Shown here: piece after piece, positions 7,442 to 16,256 of the stretch
Layout: every line of letters begins with the position of its first letter
How positions within the stretch are numbered: the first letter of the stretch is position 1
NCBI GenBank assembly: GCA_035546975.1
Contig: DASZVS010000003.1
Location: forward strand, 54,800-118,799
Length of the DNA: 64,000 bases
Reading direction: 5' to 3'
DNA from: JARIHC01 sp035546975
GTDB taxonomy: Bacteria > Patescibacteriota > Saccharimonadia > Saccharimonadales > UBA4665
Notes under the pieces: model-generated
Told to the model about the DNA's origin: nothing
Databases searched by the model: none
Seen by the model: the letters and a program-made list of their open reading frames with translations, nothing else
Program-made: the position numbers and the translations under genes

Positions 7442-8008
7442 CTATTTTTTCTTGCGATCGTGATATGCCAGCTGGCGGCGTTTTTGGTCGAGACGGATAA
7501 TTTTCTTTTCAAATGGCTTTAATAGGCTGGAATACTGCCAGTTCGGCGTCATTATATACGCCAGTTTGCCTTGCTCGTCGAGGTACTCGGCCAGGCTGAA
7601 AAAATCGCCGTCGCCGGAAACGATGATTGCCTGTTCGTAGTTCGGCAGCTCTTTCATAGCGTACAGCACTAGTTCGGCATCGACATTGCCTTTAATCTGA
7701 TGCTTGTCTTTATCGTCTTTCTGATCTTTATTGGCAGCTTCGGCTTCAGCCTTATTCGCTGTAGTTGTTACGTCAATCGTAGGTTTCAGTACTACTAAAA
7801 ACCCAAGTTCATACATATATTCGTAGAGTGATTCGTTTTCACTCATATAACCTATGAACATGAAAGCCTTGGTTACTCCGTATTTATCCTGCAGGAATTT
7901 ACGGAATTTACGCCAGTCGACCTTCCAGCCCATACGCTGGGATCCGAGATTTAAGTTCTGGCTATCAATAAATGCATAGGTGTTCGGTTTATTTTTCTTC
8001 TGTGCCAT
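7442..8008 (-). CDS. NYN/LabA-like PIN-fold protein
   Basis: Protein of 188 residues of the NYN (DUF88/LabA) family, metal-dependent RNases related to PIN domains. The conserved acidic motifs are seen: FIDSQNL near the N-terminus, NVDAELVLYAM in the middle and SGDGDFFSLAEYL near 130. The basic C-terminus (RLDQKRRQLAYHDRKKK) may bind RNA. A role in RNA turnover is inferred from the family. Confidence 0.88.
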   Translation of the reverse strand: MAQKKNKPNTYAFIDSQNLNLGSQRMGWKVDWRKFRKFLQDKYGVTKAFMFIGYMSENESLYEYMYELGFLVVLKPTIDVTTTANKAEAEAANKDQKDDKDKHQIKGNVDAELVLYAMKELPNYEQAIIVSGDGDFFSLAEYLDEQGKLAYIMTPNWQYSSLLKPFEKKIIRLDQKRRQLAYHDRKKK

Positions 8009-8037
8009 ATCTGTCTATAGTTTACACTATCGGTTTA

Positions 8038-8763
8038 TTACGATGCTGAAGGATCGCTAGGAGTACCGCTCAACCAGTCGGCGATGGCCTTTTGGTAAGC
8101 GACCACGCGGCTACGCTCATTCAAAAACTGCGTCATTCTGTGCGTTAAGCCCTCAGCGACATATTGGTCGGCATTGAAAGCGCGGATATACGCGTCCGAG
8201 GTAACCCGCGGGATTTCTTCATCCAGCTCATGCACTACTACCAGTGCTTTGCCGTGGAAATTGCCGGAACCGGCAAATATGGGGTTTCGGCTGATGGCAG
8301 CGGCATCTTGCCGGTATACTTCCTTGTTCTCTTCGCGGTCGATATTGCCCCATTTCATATAAAAATTTTCCGGGCGGTAGATAGCCGGCGCACGCAAAAC
8401 CAGCTTGTGCACCGGGCGGTAAGATGCAAGATAAGCCGCTAAATACCCGCCGTAACTGGTGCCCATAACATTAATAGCCTTGCCCGGATAATTTGTAACG
8501 AGCCAATCAAAGGCCGTCAGTACATCGAGAAAATTTTGCGCCGGCATGAGATCCGGCAACCGGAACGGGCTTTCGCCGTGGCCGGCCAGATCTACAACCA
8601 GCGCCCCCATACCGGTCATACCAGTGATAGCACCGACTATGTCCTGGTAATTCTCTTTGTTCGAGGACCAGCCCGGAATAACAAGCAAGACTTCGTCTTT
8701 TTCGCCATCGTACCAATCGGCCGCCAGCTCATATCCAACGCACGGAATTTTCAGGCTTTGCAT
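8038..8763 (-). CDS. Alpha/beta hydrolase
   Basis: Protein of 241 residues with the alpha/beta-hydrolase fold: an early strand ending VIPGWSSNKENY, the DLAGHGES segment, and the nucleophile elbow GTSYGG. A late Asp/Glu region (VHELDEEIP) and GLTHRM carry the rest of the triad. Esterase or lipase-like; substrate unknown. I place the start at 8763 because TATTAT (8771-8776) ends 7 nt upstream; an in-frame ATG 24 nt further up would overlap that promoter. Confidence 0.88.
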   Translation of the reverse strand: MQSLKIPCVGYELAADWYDGEKDEVLLVIPGWSSNKENYQDIVGAITGMTGMGALVVDLAGHGESPFRLPDLMPAQNFLDVLTAFDWLVTNYPGKAINVMGTSYGGYLAAYLASYRPVHKLVLRAPAIYRPENFYMKWGNIDREENKEVYRQDAAAISRNPIFAGSGNFHGKALVVVHELDEEIPRVTSDAYIRAFNADQYVAEGLTHRMTQFLNERSRVVAYQKAIADWLSGTPSDPSAS

Positions 8764-8808
8764 TGGTTCAATAATACCACTCTTCAAGCCGCCGAACAGA
8801 CCCGTCTT

Positions 8809-9768
8809 TTAGGAATTTTTGATAATGGTTCCGAGCATCCGCTCAGCGTACCTTTGGAAAAGCGTCACGATTGCCTCTTGGGATTCTGCTTCGTGCAAGG
8901 CCATGGCTTTAACTTTTGAAATTGCCAGTATGTGTTCCTGGGTACGAGTATCATATTCGTGCAGCATAAAGGCCGGATGATCCATAAGCGAGCGGATTGG
9001 TAGCGGATGCAGCTCTATCGCGCCGCCGACTACTAGAATTCCGGCATGATTAGCCGGTTCCCTGAGCGTATGCAAAACTTTGCCGAGCTCCAACTGCGAC
9101 TGGCCGGGGCCGTCCAGCGTCCAGTCAATAAGTTCCGGCGCCTTGCCGAAAATATTGGCGGCGACACCCTGGATTTTTACGGCATCTTTGGGCCGTAAGC
9201 CGGATATCGACCGTGTTAAATAATTCAATATTGAAGTGGCCGGATTTGCTACAGGGTATTCTTCATCGCCTATTTCTAAATGCCAACTTTCTAGCGAATC
9301 GGGATGCATAGGCACACTGAATGGGAAAAGGCCTTTATCGACTTCCCCGCTAGGCCATGCATAGCGGTCGCCTACGAATGTTTTCCAGGCACTAAAACCG
9401 AAGGGATTTTCTCGCTGTGCTTGCAGATGCATAGCATCCCGGAAACCGAACGTTGAGTTTTCCAGCTGCGCGCCGACTGTTTCCTCGGCAATGGTATCAA
9501 CCTGCGCGATGAGCGACTCATCGCTGCTTAGAACCAACGAATCGACGTCGCGGACGTTGCCGTCGGGCCGGAGCCTTGATAAATACAGGTCAGCGGGCGC
9601 TACAATCCTCTTCTCTTCAGGAAGAATGATTGTAGCTTCTTGGGCGAGCGCGGCCGTTCCGATGCCGCCAATGAATTGGACAGAATCTAATAAATCTTCG
9701 GCAGCGAGGCCGTCGCGAAACGGCTTCACGATATCGATACAGTTCTCAGAGGTTACGATGGAAGGCAT
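8809..9768 (-). CDS. Unknown protein with possible nucleotidyltransferase-like core
   Basis: Protein of 319 residues. The early segment FIGGIGTAALA followed about 35 residues later by RDVDSLVLSSD resembles the GG...DxD signature of the polymerase-beta-like nucleotidyltransferase superfamily. The rest is not recognised and has no membrane segments. The promoter TTGCGG-18-TATAAT sits 8 nt before the ATG, so the mRNA is probably leaderless. The nucleotidyltransferase assignment is tentative. Confidence 0.55.
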   Translation of the reverse strand: MPSIVTSENCIDIVKPFRDGLAAEDLLDSVQFIGGIGTAALAQEATIILPEEKRIVAPADLYLSRLRPDGNVRDVDSLVLSSDESLIAQVDTIAEETVGAQLENSTFGFRDAMHLQAQRENPFGFSAWKTFVGDRYAWPSGEVDKGLFPFSVPMHPDSLESWHLEIGDEEYPVANPATSILNYLTRSISGLRPKDAVKIQGVAANIFGKAPELIDWTLDGPGQSQLELGKVLHTLREPANHAGILVVGGAIELHPLPIRSLMDHPAFMLHEYDTRTQEHILAISKVKAMALHEAESQEAIVTLFQRYAERMLGTIIKNS

Positions 9769-9829
9769 TTCGACAGATTATACGCGAGCCGTCAATGCTT
9801 CCGCAAGCATGAGCAATATGGAAATGGCC

Positions 9830-10882
9830 TTATACAAGCCAGCGAAAGCCCATGCGGTCAAGCTTAGGCTCTAGTACTGTGCTGGGTAAACCGGGTGCCA
9901 ACTCGTCGACATGGTACGCAGTCGGCGAAGCATCATTTGGCGTATCAGGGTGAAATAGCGAGGCTAAGTACTGAATGTGGCCGCGGCCAACATCAAGCTC
10001 AAACTGCCCTCCGCTGTACATGGCGATATTTTCCCGACCACATAATTCATACACTTTGCACAACTCTTCAATACCCCCAAAACGCGAAGGCTTTACATTG
10101 ATTGTCTTCGGCTGGAACGGCATATGTAAAATATCCTCGGCGGTATGCAGCGGCGCATCCCAAGTAATGCGCGCAGCATGCGGCTCCAATATGGGGCGTG
10201 TCTCATCTGTAACGTCCGGGTCTTCAAGGTAAGCATCTGAAAAGGCGCTCGCCAACTTACGATACAAAGCCGGGTCGGTTTCCACATCGACGACTGTGCC
10301 CTTGTAAAAACCCTTTAAATCAAGCGTTTGTACGGCTTTGGTCTCCACCAGCCGCTTAATGATAGCGTCATCCCAGTCATTTGTCGGATCGAGCTTGAAG
10401 CGCAAATTGGGATATTGCTCCAGCCTGGCATCTAGCAATTTGGTGCTGCTAGGCTTGCCAAGCCGCTGCGATACGACAAAATGCACGGCTTTGGGCTCGC
10501 GCCCTACTGCCTCGGCAAGGGAAAGTCCATTTTGCCGGAGCGCCAAATCTAATGCGGCGCTCTCGAACGCCCAGCGCCGGTACCGCCGGAAAACTTCCAT
10601 CTTGGGCGGCTTCGGAAAAAGATCCATGCCGCCTACCAGTTCGCAAAATTCGTCGAGCGTCGTCGGACTTGTCAGGTCAAGCTGCGGGCCAGCTTTCTGG
10701 AAAGCCAGCTGGTCTTCGGTTTCGTATGTGACATCTTCGCCTAAGCCCGCTTTATTATTGCCCTCTAAGCGGATAACAGTCGTGTGCCTATCCTGGCCGC
10801 CGACAATCACCAATTTGTGCGGCTCCAGCGAATACCGTTCTACCTTGATTGGTAACTTGGCAAGCGTTTCATATAGGCTCAT
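9830..10882 (-). CDS. Enolase-superfamily enzyme
   Basis: About 350 residues with the C-terminal barrel of the enolase (mandelate racemase/muconate lactonising) superfamily. The ordered residues can be seen: RFKLDPTNDW (Lys), TLDLKG (Asp metal ligand), YLEDPDV (Glu ligand) and NVKPSRFGGIEEL (catalytic-side Lys), ending ELDVGRGHIQYLASLF. The reaction should be Mg-dependent abstraction of a proton alpha to a carboxylate; the substrate is unknown. The start is placed at 10882, where TATCAT (10889-10894) lies 6 nt upstream; 10906 is the alternative. Confidence 0.85.
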   Translation of the reverse strand: MSLYETLAKLPIKVERYSLEPHKLVIVGGQDRHTTVIRLEGNNKAGLGEDVTYETEDQLAFQKAGPQLDLTSPTTLDEFCELVGGMDLFPKPPKMEVFRRYRRWAFESAALDLALRQNGLSLAEAVGREPKAVHFVVSQRLGKPSSTKLLDARLEQYPNLRFKLDPTNDWDDAIIKRLVETKAVQTLDLKGFYKGTVVDVETDPALYRKLASAFSDAYLEDPDVTDETRPILEPHAARITWDAPLHTAEDILHMPFQPKTINVKPSRFGGIEELCKVYELCGRENIAMYSGGQFELDVGRGHIQYLASLFHPDTPNDASPTAYHVDELAPGLPSTVLEPKLDRMGFRWLV

Positions 10883-10912
10883 AGTTTTATGATAGCACTT
10901 CGGCAACTGTTC

Positions 10913-11542
10913 TTAGCGCGCTAAGCTAGCAATGAAATTGATTGTCGTCGCAATGATTGCCGTGCCAAAAATGAATGATAGCAGAGCGTGGCGGAGTGCT
11001 GCAGCGCGAAAAGTTGAGTTTTCAAAATTTGTATCCGACACCTGGTAGGTCATGCCAATGGTAAAAGATAAATAGGCGAAATCGCTGAAGCGCGGCGGCG
11101 AACTGGAATTGAAATCAATGCCCTTCTTATCGCTTCGGTAATACATGGCGGCGTAGCGCAGCATAAATACCGAATGCACAACCGCCCACGAAATCACGAT
11201 GCTGAGCAACCCGAAGCCGATGTCGGACAGCGAAGCACCTTTGCCGGAACTACCCTTCAAGAGGACCGCTACCGCAACAATGCTGGCCACACTGGCCACT
11301 ACCAATACGATATCCGTTAGCGACTGGTTCATATCGTCCCGCCGCGCAATGACGGCAGTGCGCTCGGCATCATGGCCGGCAAAGTCCCGCCACAACATGA
11401 TAAGCAGCGCGATGGCACCCGCATCCCAGCCAATAAGCATCGTCTGGTTCCGGTTCGTCAGCTCGGCGGCAATGGCAGCGGCAATGATGGCAACTACGAA
11501 CGCCACCAGAAAGCGTGTTTGTTTTTTGCGTACCTGCTTCAT
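10913..11542 (-). CDS. DUF1345 family membrane protein
   Basis: Protein of 209 residues with about five hydrophobic segments. Family hallmarks are HSVFMLRYAAMYY and the segment DFAYLSFTIGMTYQVSD. Function unknown; members are small multipass proteins common in bacteria. Promoter TTGAGC-16-TACAGT ends 6 nt before the ATG. Confidence 0.85.
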   Translation of the reverse strand: MKQVRKKQTRFLVAFVVAIIAAAIAAELTNRNQTMLIGWDAGAIALLIMLWRDFAGHDAERTAVIARRDDMNQSLTDIVLVVASVASIVAVAVLLKGSSGKGASLSDIGFGLLSIVISWAVVHSVFMLRYAAMYYRSDKKGIDFNSSSPPRFSDFAYLSFTIGMTYQVSDTNFENSTFRAAALRHALLSFIFGTAIIATTINFIASLAR

Positions 11543-11548
11543 ATCTAT

Positions 11549-11576
11549 ACTGTACGCTACTTTTTTCCCTGCTCAA
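11549..11576 (-). promoter_or_regulatory. Leaderless promoter of the DUF1345 gene
   Basis: TTGAGC (11571-11576), 16 bp, TACAGT (11549-11554), 6 nt to the ATG. Confidence 0.65.
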
Positions 11577-11586
11577 GCTCAAAGAT

Positions 11587-12201
11587 TTAGGCGTTGTGTT
11601 GCGGCAGCTTTACCAGATGCGCATCCTGGTTCGGCGTAATTTCTATTAATTCCGCATTACCGAAATGAAAATCGGTCAGTACGTCCTTCCATTCTTTGCC
11701 CGCTTCGGCAGCGTAGACCATCTTGCCGAGATCGCCGTGGCACACGAGTAACGCCTTGCCGCTTGCTTGCCTACCGCGAATTTTCCGTATTGCAACTAAG
11801 CCACGCTCCATAAGTTCCGGAAACGTTTCGGCGCCTTCAGGGTCGAGAAAATATGTAACCATGTCAGATTTTATGATGTTATCGCCGCAAATTTCTTCGA
11901 TGCTCGAAATGGGCTTGCCCGACATAACGCCAAAGTCGCGTTCAATAAGTTCAGCGATAATAATCGGCTTCGTTTTCAGCCCGATAATTTCGCCAACAAT
12001 TTCAGCAGTCTCCGCAGCCCGTTTAAGCGGCGACGTATAAATCGCTTCAAACTGCAGCCCAGCATCGACGATACTTTCCGCAAGAGCCCGAGCCTGCTGC
12101 CTACCGAGTTCTGTCAGCGGCTTATCGCGCTGGCCGTTCAAAATGCCGGCCGCGTTATCTTCGTCTTGTCCATGCCGGGCTATAAAAATGTCTACTGCCA
12201 T
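11587..12201 (-). CDS. Histidine phosphatase family protein
   Basis: Phosphoglycerate-mutase-like phosphatase of 204 residues. The catalytic motif is ARHGQDEDN near the N-terminus; ERDFGVMSG supplies the acid, and VCHGDLG near 155 the second His. Alpha-ribazole phosphatase-like and general sugar phosphatases share this layout, so the substrate is open. Its start overlaps the end of the small membrane protein gene at 12192. Confidence 0.9.
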   Translation of the reverse strand: MAVDIFIARHGQDEDNAAGILNGQRDKPLTELGRQQARALAESIVDAGLQFEAIYTSPLKRAAETAEIVGEIIGLKTKPIIIAELIERDFGVMSGKPISSIEEICGDNIIKSDMVTYFLDPEGAETFPELMERGLVAIRKIRGRQASGKALLVCHGDLGKMVYAAEAGKEWKDVLTDFHFGNAELIEITPNQDAHLVKLPQHNA

Positions 12202-12551
12202 GTTTGCGGAGCTTCTGCACTAGGAATTTGGACGACCGGTTGCGGCATGGGAAATACCAGGCCATGAGAATTACATTGTGCGGGCAATGGCTCTTTTGGC
12301 GCAGCAGACGGATGTTCGGCCTTATAAAGTAAGTGGCCGCCGGCAAATAGCGCTATGTTAGCCAAGAGGGCTATGGCACTGTTTGTCAGTATGACCCTTT
12401 TCCCTTCAGAAAAAGCAATATCTTTATTAATAGCAATCGGAGGCGCTCCCGCAGAACAATACTCTTCGTCCGTCATTGGCAACATGCGCGACACTTTGCG
12501 GTGTAGTTCATTCTCGCCGACGCGTTCTATCCTGTTACGTATCCTGCCCAT
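12192..12551 (-). CDS. Small single-pass membrane protein, unknown
   Basis: Protein of 119 residues: charged N-terminal half, one membrane segment at about 56-76 and a Pro-rich outer tail. GAGGAG lies a few nt before the ATG. It overlaps the following phosphatase gene by 10 nt, so they are co-expressed. No family recognised. Confidence 0.6.
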   Translation of the reverse strand: MGRIRNRIERVGENELHRKVSRMLPMTDEEYCSAGAPPIAINKDIAFSEGKRVILTNSAIALLANIALFAGGHLLYKAEHPSAAPKEPLPAQCNSHGLVFPMPQPVVQIPSAEAPQTWQ

Positions 12552-12584
12552 ACCAGCTCCTCGTATAAAACTATCATATCATCG

Positions 12585-13244
12585 CTAGGCTGCCGTAAGA
12601 ATATCACGTAAATCATGAATGGGCGTGACGTGCTGTGGAAGCTCCACGTCCAACGGCCGGTCGCTATGGCGATACAGAAAACCTCTGCCCTGTTCAGGCT
12701 CTACCAGCTCTACGTCACTCAGGGAGTCTCCAACCGCTACGATTTCATCAAAAACTCCGGCCTCTGCCAAAAATTCTTCTAACACATGCCGCTTGGTACG
12801 CTTGGCTTCACGGGCATGCGCCATGACGGCAAAGGCGTTATCGCCATCAAAAAAGTCGTCCATCCCCACCAGATCGATAAAACTAGGCAGCGCCCGTTCA
12901 CTCGTATTAGAAATAAGGATTTGATCATGGCCGTGCTCTGCGATAGCTGCCAGTACGTCATGAGCATGGTCGTTCGGCTGAATATGACGGGCGATTACCT
13001 CTTTGTTTCCCGGCCATTCCATGCATGCCTGCTGCATTTCGATATGGCGCTCATAGCTTTCATCCGGCAGTAAAAAGGCAAAATACTCGAACCACTTCTT
13101 ACCGTAAAGATCTATGGCGTGTTGCTCATTAAAGCGCGCATCGTAGCCCTGCTGCTCCAAAATTATGTTGGACACTTCGAGCGCTGCCATTTCATTGCCC
13201 TTTTCGAGTGTCCCGTGAAAATCCCAAACGAACAATTTGCTCAT
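12585..13244 (-). CDS. HAD-superfamily hydrolase with altered first motif
   Basis: Protein of 219 residues. Motif I reads WDFHGTLEKGN: the nucleophile Asp is present but the second Asp of DxD, the usual acid/base, is His. Motif II is ISNTSE and motif IV GDSLSDVELV. The family fold is clear; the His replacement could change or abolish the phosphatase reaction. TATAAT (13254-13259) lies 9 nt before the ATG. Confidence 0.85.
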   Translation of the reverse strand: MSKLFVWDFHGTLEKGNEMAALEVSNIILEQQGYDARFNEQHAIDLYGKKWFEYFAFLLPDESYERHIEMQQACMEWPGNKEVIARHIQPNDHAHDVLAAIAEHGHDQILISNTSERALPSFIDLVGMDDFFDGDNAFAVMAHAREAKRTKRHVLEEFLAEAGVFDEIVAVGDSLSDVELVEPEQGRGFLYRHSDRPLDVELPQHVTPIHDLRDILTAA

Positions 13245-13262
13245 AATGGCACAATTATAACA

Positions 13263-13766
13263 TCATATTTTGGCTATTTTCTTAATGGTTGCAGCGGTTT
13301 GTTCGGCAGAAGATTCTTCGCTTATTCTGTGTTCGAACTCGTAACCTAAGAAGTCTTTCGGGTGATACCAATCCCTCATGTCCGCCTCGCTCCATTCGTC
13401 CTTGTTCGGCTTCGTGCGGTGCCGGTCCAGGGTTTCTTCGAAGCCAATGTCGAACGTAAAGATGAAATTATTTTCTTTGTGGACCGCGAATATTTCTTTA
13501 AACGTTTCACTATAAGCGTTCACGTTGAAAATCCCTTCCAGTATCACGTCATAGCCGTCTTCCAGCCCTGCGAGAACGTTGTTTTTGATCATTTTGTGGA
13601 TGGTTTTGGAATTTAACTTACCGCCGGCCGGCTTAAAAATAAACCGGTAGTAATCCTGCTCAATCAACACGGTCGGCTTTTTGGCTTGCGCGAACAGCCG
13701 TTTGGCAACAGTGCTCTTGCCCGCCCCCGACGGCCCCCGCAAGATCACGAGCTTTGGTCTCTGCAT
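13263..13766 (-). CDS. P-loop kinase of the AAA_33/polynucleotide-kinase-like type
   Basis: Protein of 167 residues with Walker A GPSGAGKSTVAKRL at about 10-23, a lid-type segment and FTFDIGFEETLDRHRTKPN, the layout of polynucleotide-kinase and zeta-like small kinases. It closes the operon with glyS, the 2H phosphoesterase and an alpha/beta hydrolase, with a 5-nt gap to the gene before it. An RNA 5'-end or small-molecule kinase is plausible; there is no antitoxin partner to suggest a zeta toxin. Confidence 0.8.
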   Translation of the reverse strand: MQRPKLVILRGPSGAGKSTVAKRLFAQAKKPTVLIEQDYYRFIFKPAGGKLNSKTIHKMIKNNVLAGLEDGYDVILEGIFNVNAYSETFKEIFAVHKENNFIFTFDIGFEETLDRHRTKPNKDEWSEADMRDWYHPKDFLGYEFEHRISEESSAEQTAATIKKIAKI

Positions 13767-13771
13767 GGCAA

Positions 13772-14332
13772 TTACACGGCCAAAAGTTCTTTGAGCATCG
13801 GGAATTCGCGGTATGGCTGGTTGAACGAGCCGGAGCCCATGTGCCCCTGCCCTTTTGCCAGAATGAATTTAGCCCCGAGCTTTTCGGCAACCGGACGGGC
13901 TTGTTTATCATCGCAACCCCACGGGTCATTATCGGAATTAATTAGGATAATTTCTTTGGCGGCTTTTTTGATAGCGTGATAATCGTACGGCTCTCTTTGG
14001 AGCATAAGTTCCGAGAAACCCTCATCATCGATTGGCTGGTAAAAGCCAGATACCAAGATGACTTGTTTGACTGGCACTTTGAGATACTGCAGAAAAGTCA
14101 GAATGAGCGGGCACGCCGATGAGTGCGCGATGATGATTGATTCTTCGTCGATAGCCAGGCAACCATCCTCGACAAAATTTAACGTCTCTTCTAGTTCCGG
14201 CTTGTCGGTATTTGGCAAAAGCGGCCACCATACGCTGTAGCCATGCCCTTCCAGGTATTTTTTCGTATCCGCGAACCAGAAATAATCCGTATCGCTCCCG
14301 CCCGTACCGTGTAAGAGAATTGCCTGTTTCAT
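13772..14332 (-). CDS. RBBP9/YdeN-like serine hydrolase
   Basis: Alpha/beta hydrolase of 186 residues. HGTGGSDTDYFWF near the start, the nucleophile elbow IAHSSAC and late Asp (NSDNDPWG) and His (KGQGHMG) form the triad. Cytosolic; substrate unknown. It overlaps the 2H phosphoesterase gene by 4 nt. Confidence 0.85.
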   Translation of the reverse strand: MKQAILLHGTGGSDTDYFWFADTKKYLEGHGYSVWWPLLPNTDKPELEETLNFVEDGCLAIDEESIIIAHSSACPLILTFLQYLKVPVKQVILVSGFYQPIDDEGFSELMLQREPYDYHAIKKAAKEIILINSDNDPWGCDDKQARPVAEKLGAKFILAKGQGHMGSGSFNQPYREFPMLKELLAV

Positions 14333-14841
14333 CCCTCAATTGTAAATGATTTTTGAAGTTCCTGGACCTCAATGGTTCGCGAGAATTTTTGCAAATCTTC
14401 TGCGGATGGAATAGCAATTCCTATAATGTCCTGCGGATAACGATATAGCGTTACGTGTGTTTGTTGATGCGGTAATTTAAGAGAAAATTTCTGTTCAAGT
14501 CGGTTAAATAGTTCGTCGATGCGAGGTACTTCAGCCATGACAATGATTGTTTTTCTCTCGTCTTTTTCTACAAAGCGGAAGTTATTTGAAATTTTATACT
14601 CCTTAAGTGGAGTCACTCCCACAAACTCTTCAAATTCTTGTATGATTTGGTCTAAAGCGGATCCTTGATCATCGGGACTTATAATTTTTGCGAGGCGAGC
14701 AGCACCAACAAGCGTAATATGAAACTCGTCTTTTACAAAAAGCTCCTGCCCTTCAAAGATAATTTTATCTGGCAATTGAGGAACAGCAATATCACAAAGT
14801 AAAATTGATGAGTTTCCGTCAAGCGTATATGGGTACTTCAT
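14329..14841 (-). CDS. 2H phosphoesterase-superfamily protein
   Basis: Protein of 170 residues with the two HxTx motifs that define the 2H superfamily: FHITLVG at about 41-47 and THVTLYRY at about 128-135. Members include 2'-5' RNA ligases and cyclic nucleotide phosphodiesterases that process 2',3'-cyclic phosphate ends. It overlaps glyS by 4 nt and the hydrolase gene by 4 nt, so expression is coupled. A role in RNA end processing is inferred. Confidence 0.7.
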   Translation of the reverse strand: MKYPYTLDGNSSILLCDIAVPQLPDKIIFEGQELFVKDEFHITLVGAARLAKIISPDDQGSALDQIIQEFEEFVGVTPLKEYKISNNFRFVEKDERKTIIVMAEVPRIDELFNRLEQKFSLKLPHQQTHVTLYRYPQDIIGIAIPSAEDLQKFSRTIEVQELQKSFTIEG

Positions 14842-16244
14842 GCCTGTATAACTATGGTGCTCTTGAGGTCAGTGATCTTTACTCGCTCCTGCTCGGTGGT
14901 GTCGCGGTGGCGGACGGTGACGGTGTCGTCCTCTAAAGTATCAAAATCGATGGTTACGCAGTACGGCGTGCCGATTTCGTCCTGGCGGCGGTACCTTTTA
15001 CCAATGTTGCCGTTATCGTCCCACATAACATTGCCGATTTCTTTTTTGAGCATTTTGTATACTTCCTGAGCCTTCGCTACCAGTTCCGGCTTGTTCTTGA
15101 GCAGCGGCGATACAGCCACTTTTACAGGAGCGAGATTGGCCGGCAGCTTGAGATAGGCGCGCTTTTCGCCGCCAATTTCGTCCTCCGTGTAAGCTGCGGT
15201 CAGTACGGCCATAATGGCGCGCTCCACGCCGAAACTAGGTTCGATCACGTGCGGCACAAACGGCTCGCCGCCGGTTTTTGGCCGGTACTCCATGCTCTTG
15301 CCCGAGGCGTTTTGAATGTTCGTAAGGTCAAAGTCCGTGCGGTACGCCAGGCCGAGCAGCTCGTCGCGGCCGTGCGGATAATCGAATTCGAAATCGATGG
15401 TGCGCTTACTGTAATGCGCGCGGTCATCTTCCGGCACTTCCAGTTCGTGCACATTCGCGGCCGGCAGACCGAGCTTGTTCTCCAGAAAATCGTGGATGTC
15501 TTTGCGCCAATGCTCGAATGATTCTTCCCATTTGGCGGGATCGACGAAATACTCAATCTCCATTTGTTCAAACTCGCGCGAGCGGAATACGAAATCGCGC
15601 GGGCTGATCTCGTTACGAAACGCCTTGCCTAGCTGCGCCAGACCGAACGGCAAATCCGGGTAGAAGCTATCGAGCACGTTCTTGTAATTCGTGAAGATAC
15701 CCTGCGCGGTTTCGGGCCGCAGGTAACTGATGGCGTTTGGATCATAGATTAATCCTTTGAGGTCTTGAATGTTTGTATGGTCAAAGTTGCCTCTGTGCTG
15801 TGCATCTCCAGTGCTTTCGGCCAGCTTAATTTCTTCGTTAGCAGACGGCCCGACAAACGTCTTGAACATCATATTGAATTGGCGCGGTTCGCTGAACTGG
15901 TGGACGGTGCCGCAGACCGGGCACTTGTCGTCTTTGATGTGATCCTGGCGCAGCCGTGTGTGACAGTGCAAGCACTCCACCATCGGGTCGTTGAAACCGC
16001 TGGCGTGGCCGGAAGCTTCCCAGACTTTTTTGTTCATGAGGATCGCTGCGTCGACCTGGTACATATCGTCCCAGCCGTCGACGAACATCTTGAGCCACTC
16101 GTTAATGACATTGCGCTTGAGTCGCACGCCGAGCGGGCCGTAATCCCACGTGCCGGCCAGGCCGCCGTATACTTCGCTGCCCTGGTAAATAAACCCGCGG
16201 CGCTTACACAGGCTAACGATTTGTTCAAGAGATACTTCGCTCAT
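14838..16244 (-). CDS. glyS: Glycyl-tRNA synthetase, single-chain class II
   Basis: Charges tRNA-Gly. At 468 residues it is the dimeric alpha2 type found in Gram-positives, archaea and eukaryotes, not the alpha2-beta2 type. A zinc-ribbon with CxxC pairs (CLHCH and CPVCG) lies at about 85-110. Class II motifs: YLRPETAQGIF, FRNEISPRDFVFRSREFEQ (motif 2) and EPSFGVERAI (motif 3). A C-terminal anticodon-binding domain follows. It lies in an operon after recO with a 12-nt gap; TATAAT lies 11 nt before its ATG and may be an internal promoter. Confidence 0.97.
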   Translation of the reverse strand: MSEVSLEQIVSLCKRRGFIYQGSEVYGGLAGTWDYGPLGVRLKRNVINEWLKMFVDGWDDMYQVDAAILMNKKVWEASGHASGFNDPMVECLHCHTRLRQDHIKDDKCPVCGTVHQFSEPRQFNMMFKTFVGPSANEEIKLAESTGDAQHRGNFDHTNIQDLKGLIYDPNAISYLRPETAQGIFTNYKNVLDSFYPDLPFGLAQLGKAFRNEISPRDFVFRSREFEQMEIEYFVDPAKWEESFEHWRKDIHDFLENKLGLPAANVHELEVPEDDRAHYSKRTIDFEFDYPHGRDELLGLAYRTDFDLTNIQNASGKSMEYRPKTGGEPFVPHVIEPSFGVERAIMAVLTAAYTEDEIGGEKRAYLKLPANLAPVKVAVSPLLKNKPELVAKAQEVYKMLKKEIGNVMWDDNGNIGKRYRRQDEIGTPYCVTIDFDTLEDDTVTVRHRDTTEQERVKITDLKSTIVIQA

Positions 16245-16256
16245 AGTTGTTCTAAA

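Noticed and set aside
13263..13766. Zeta-toxin of a toxin-antitoxin pair
   Set aside because: The P-loop kinase lies last in a housekeeping operon with no small antitoxin gene next to it.
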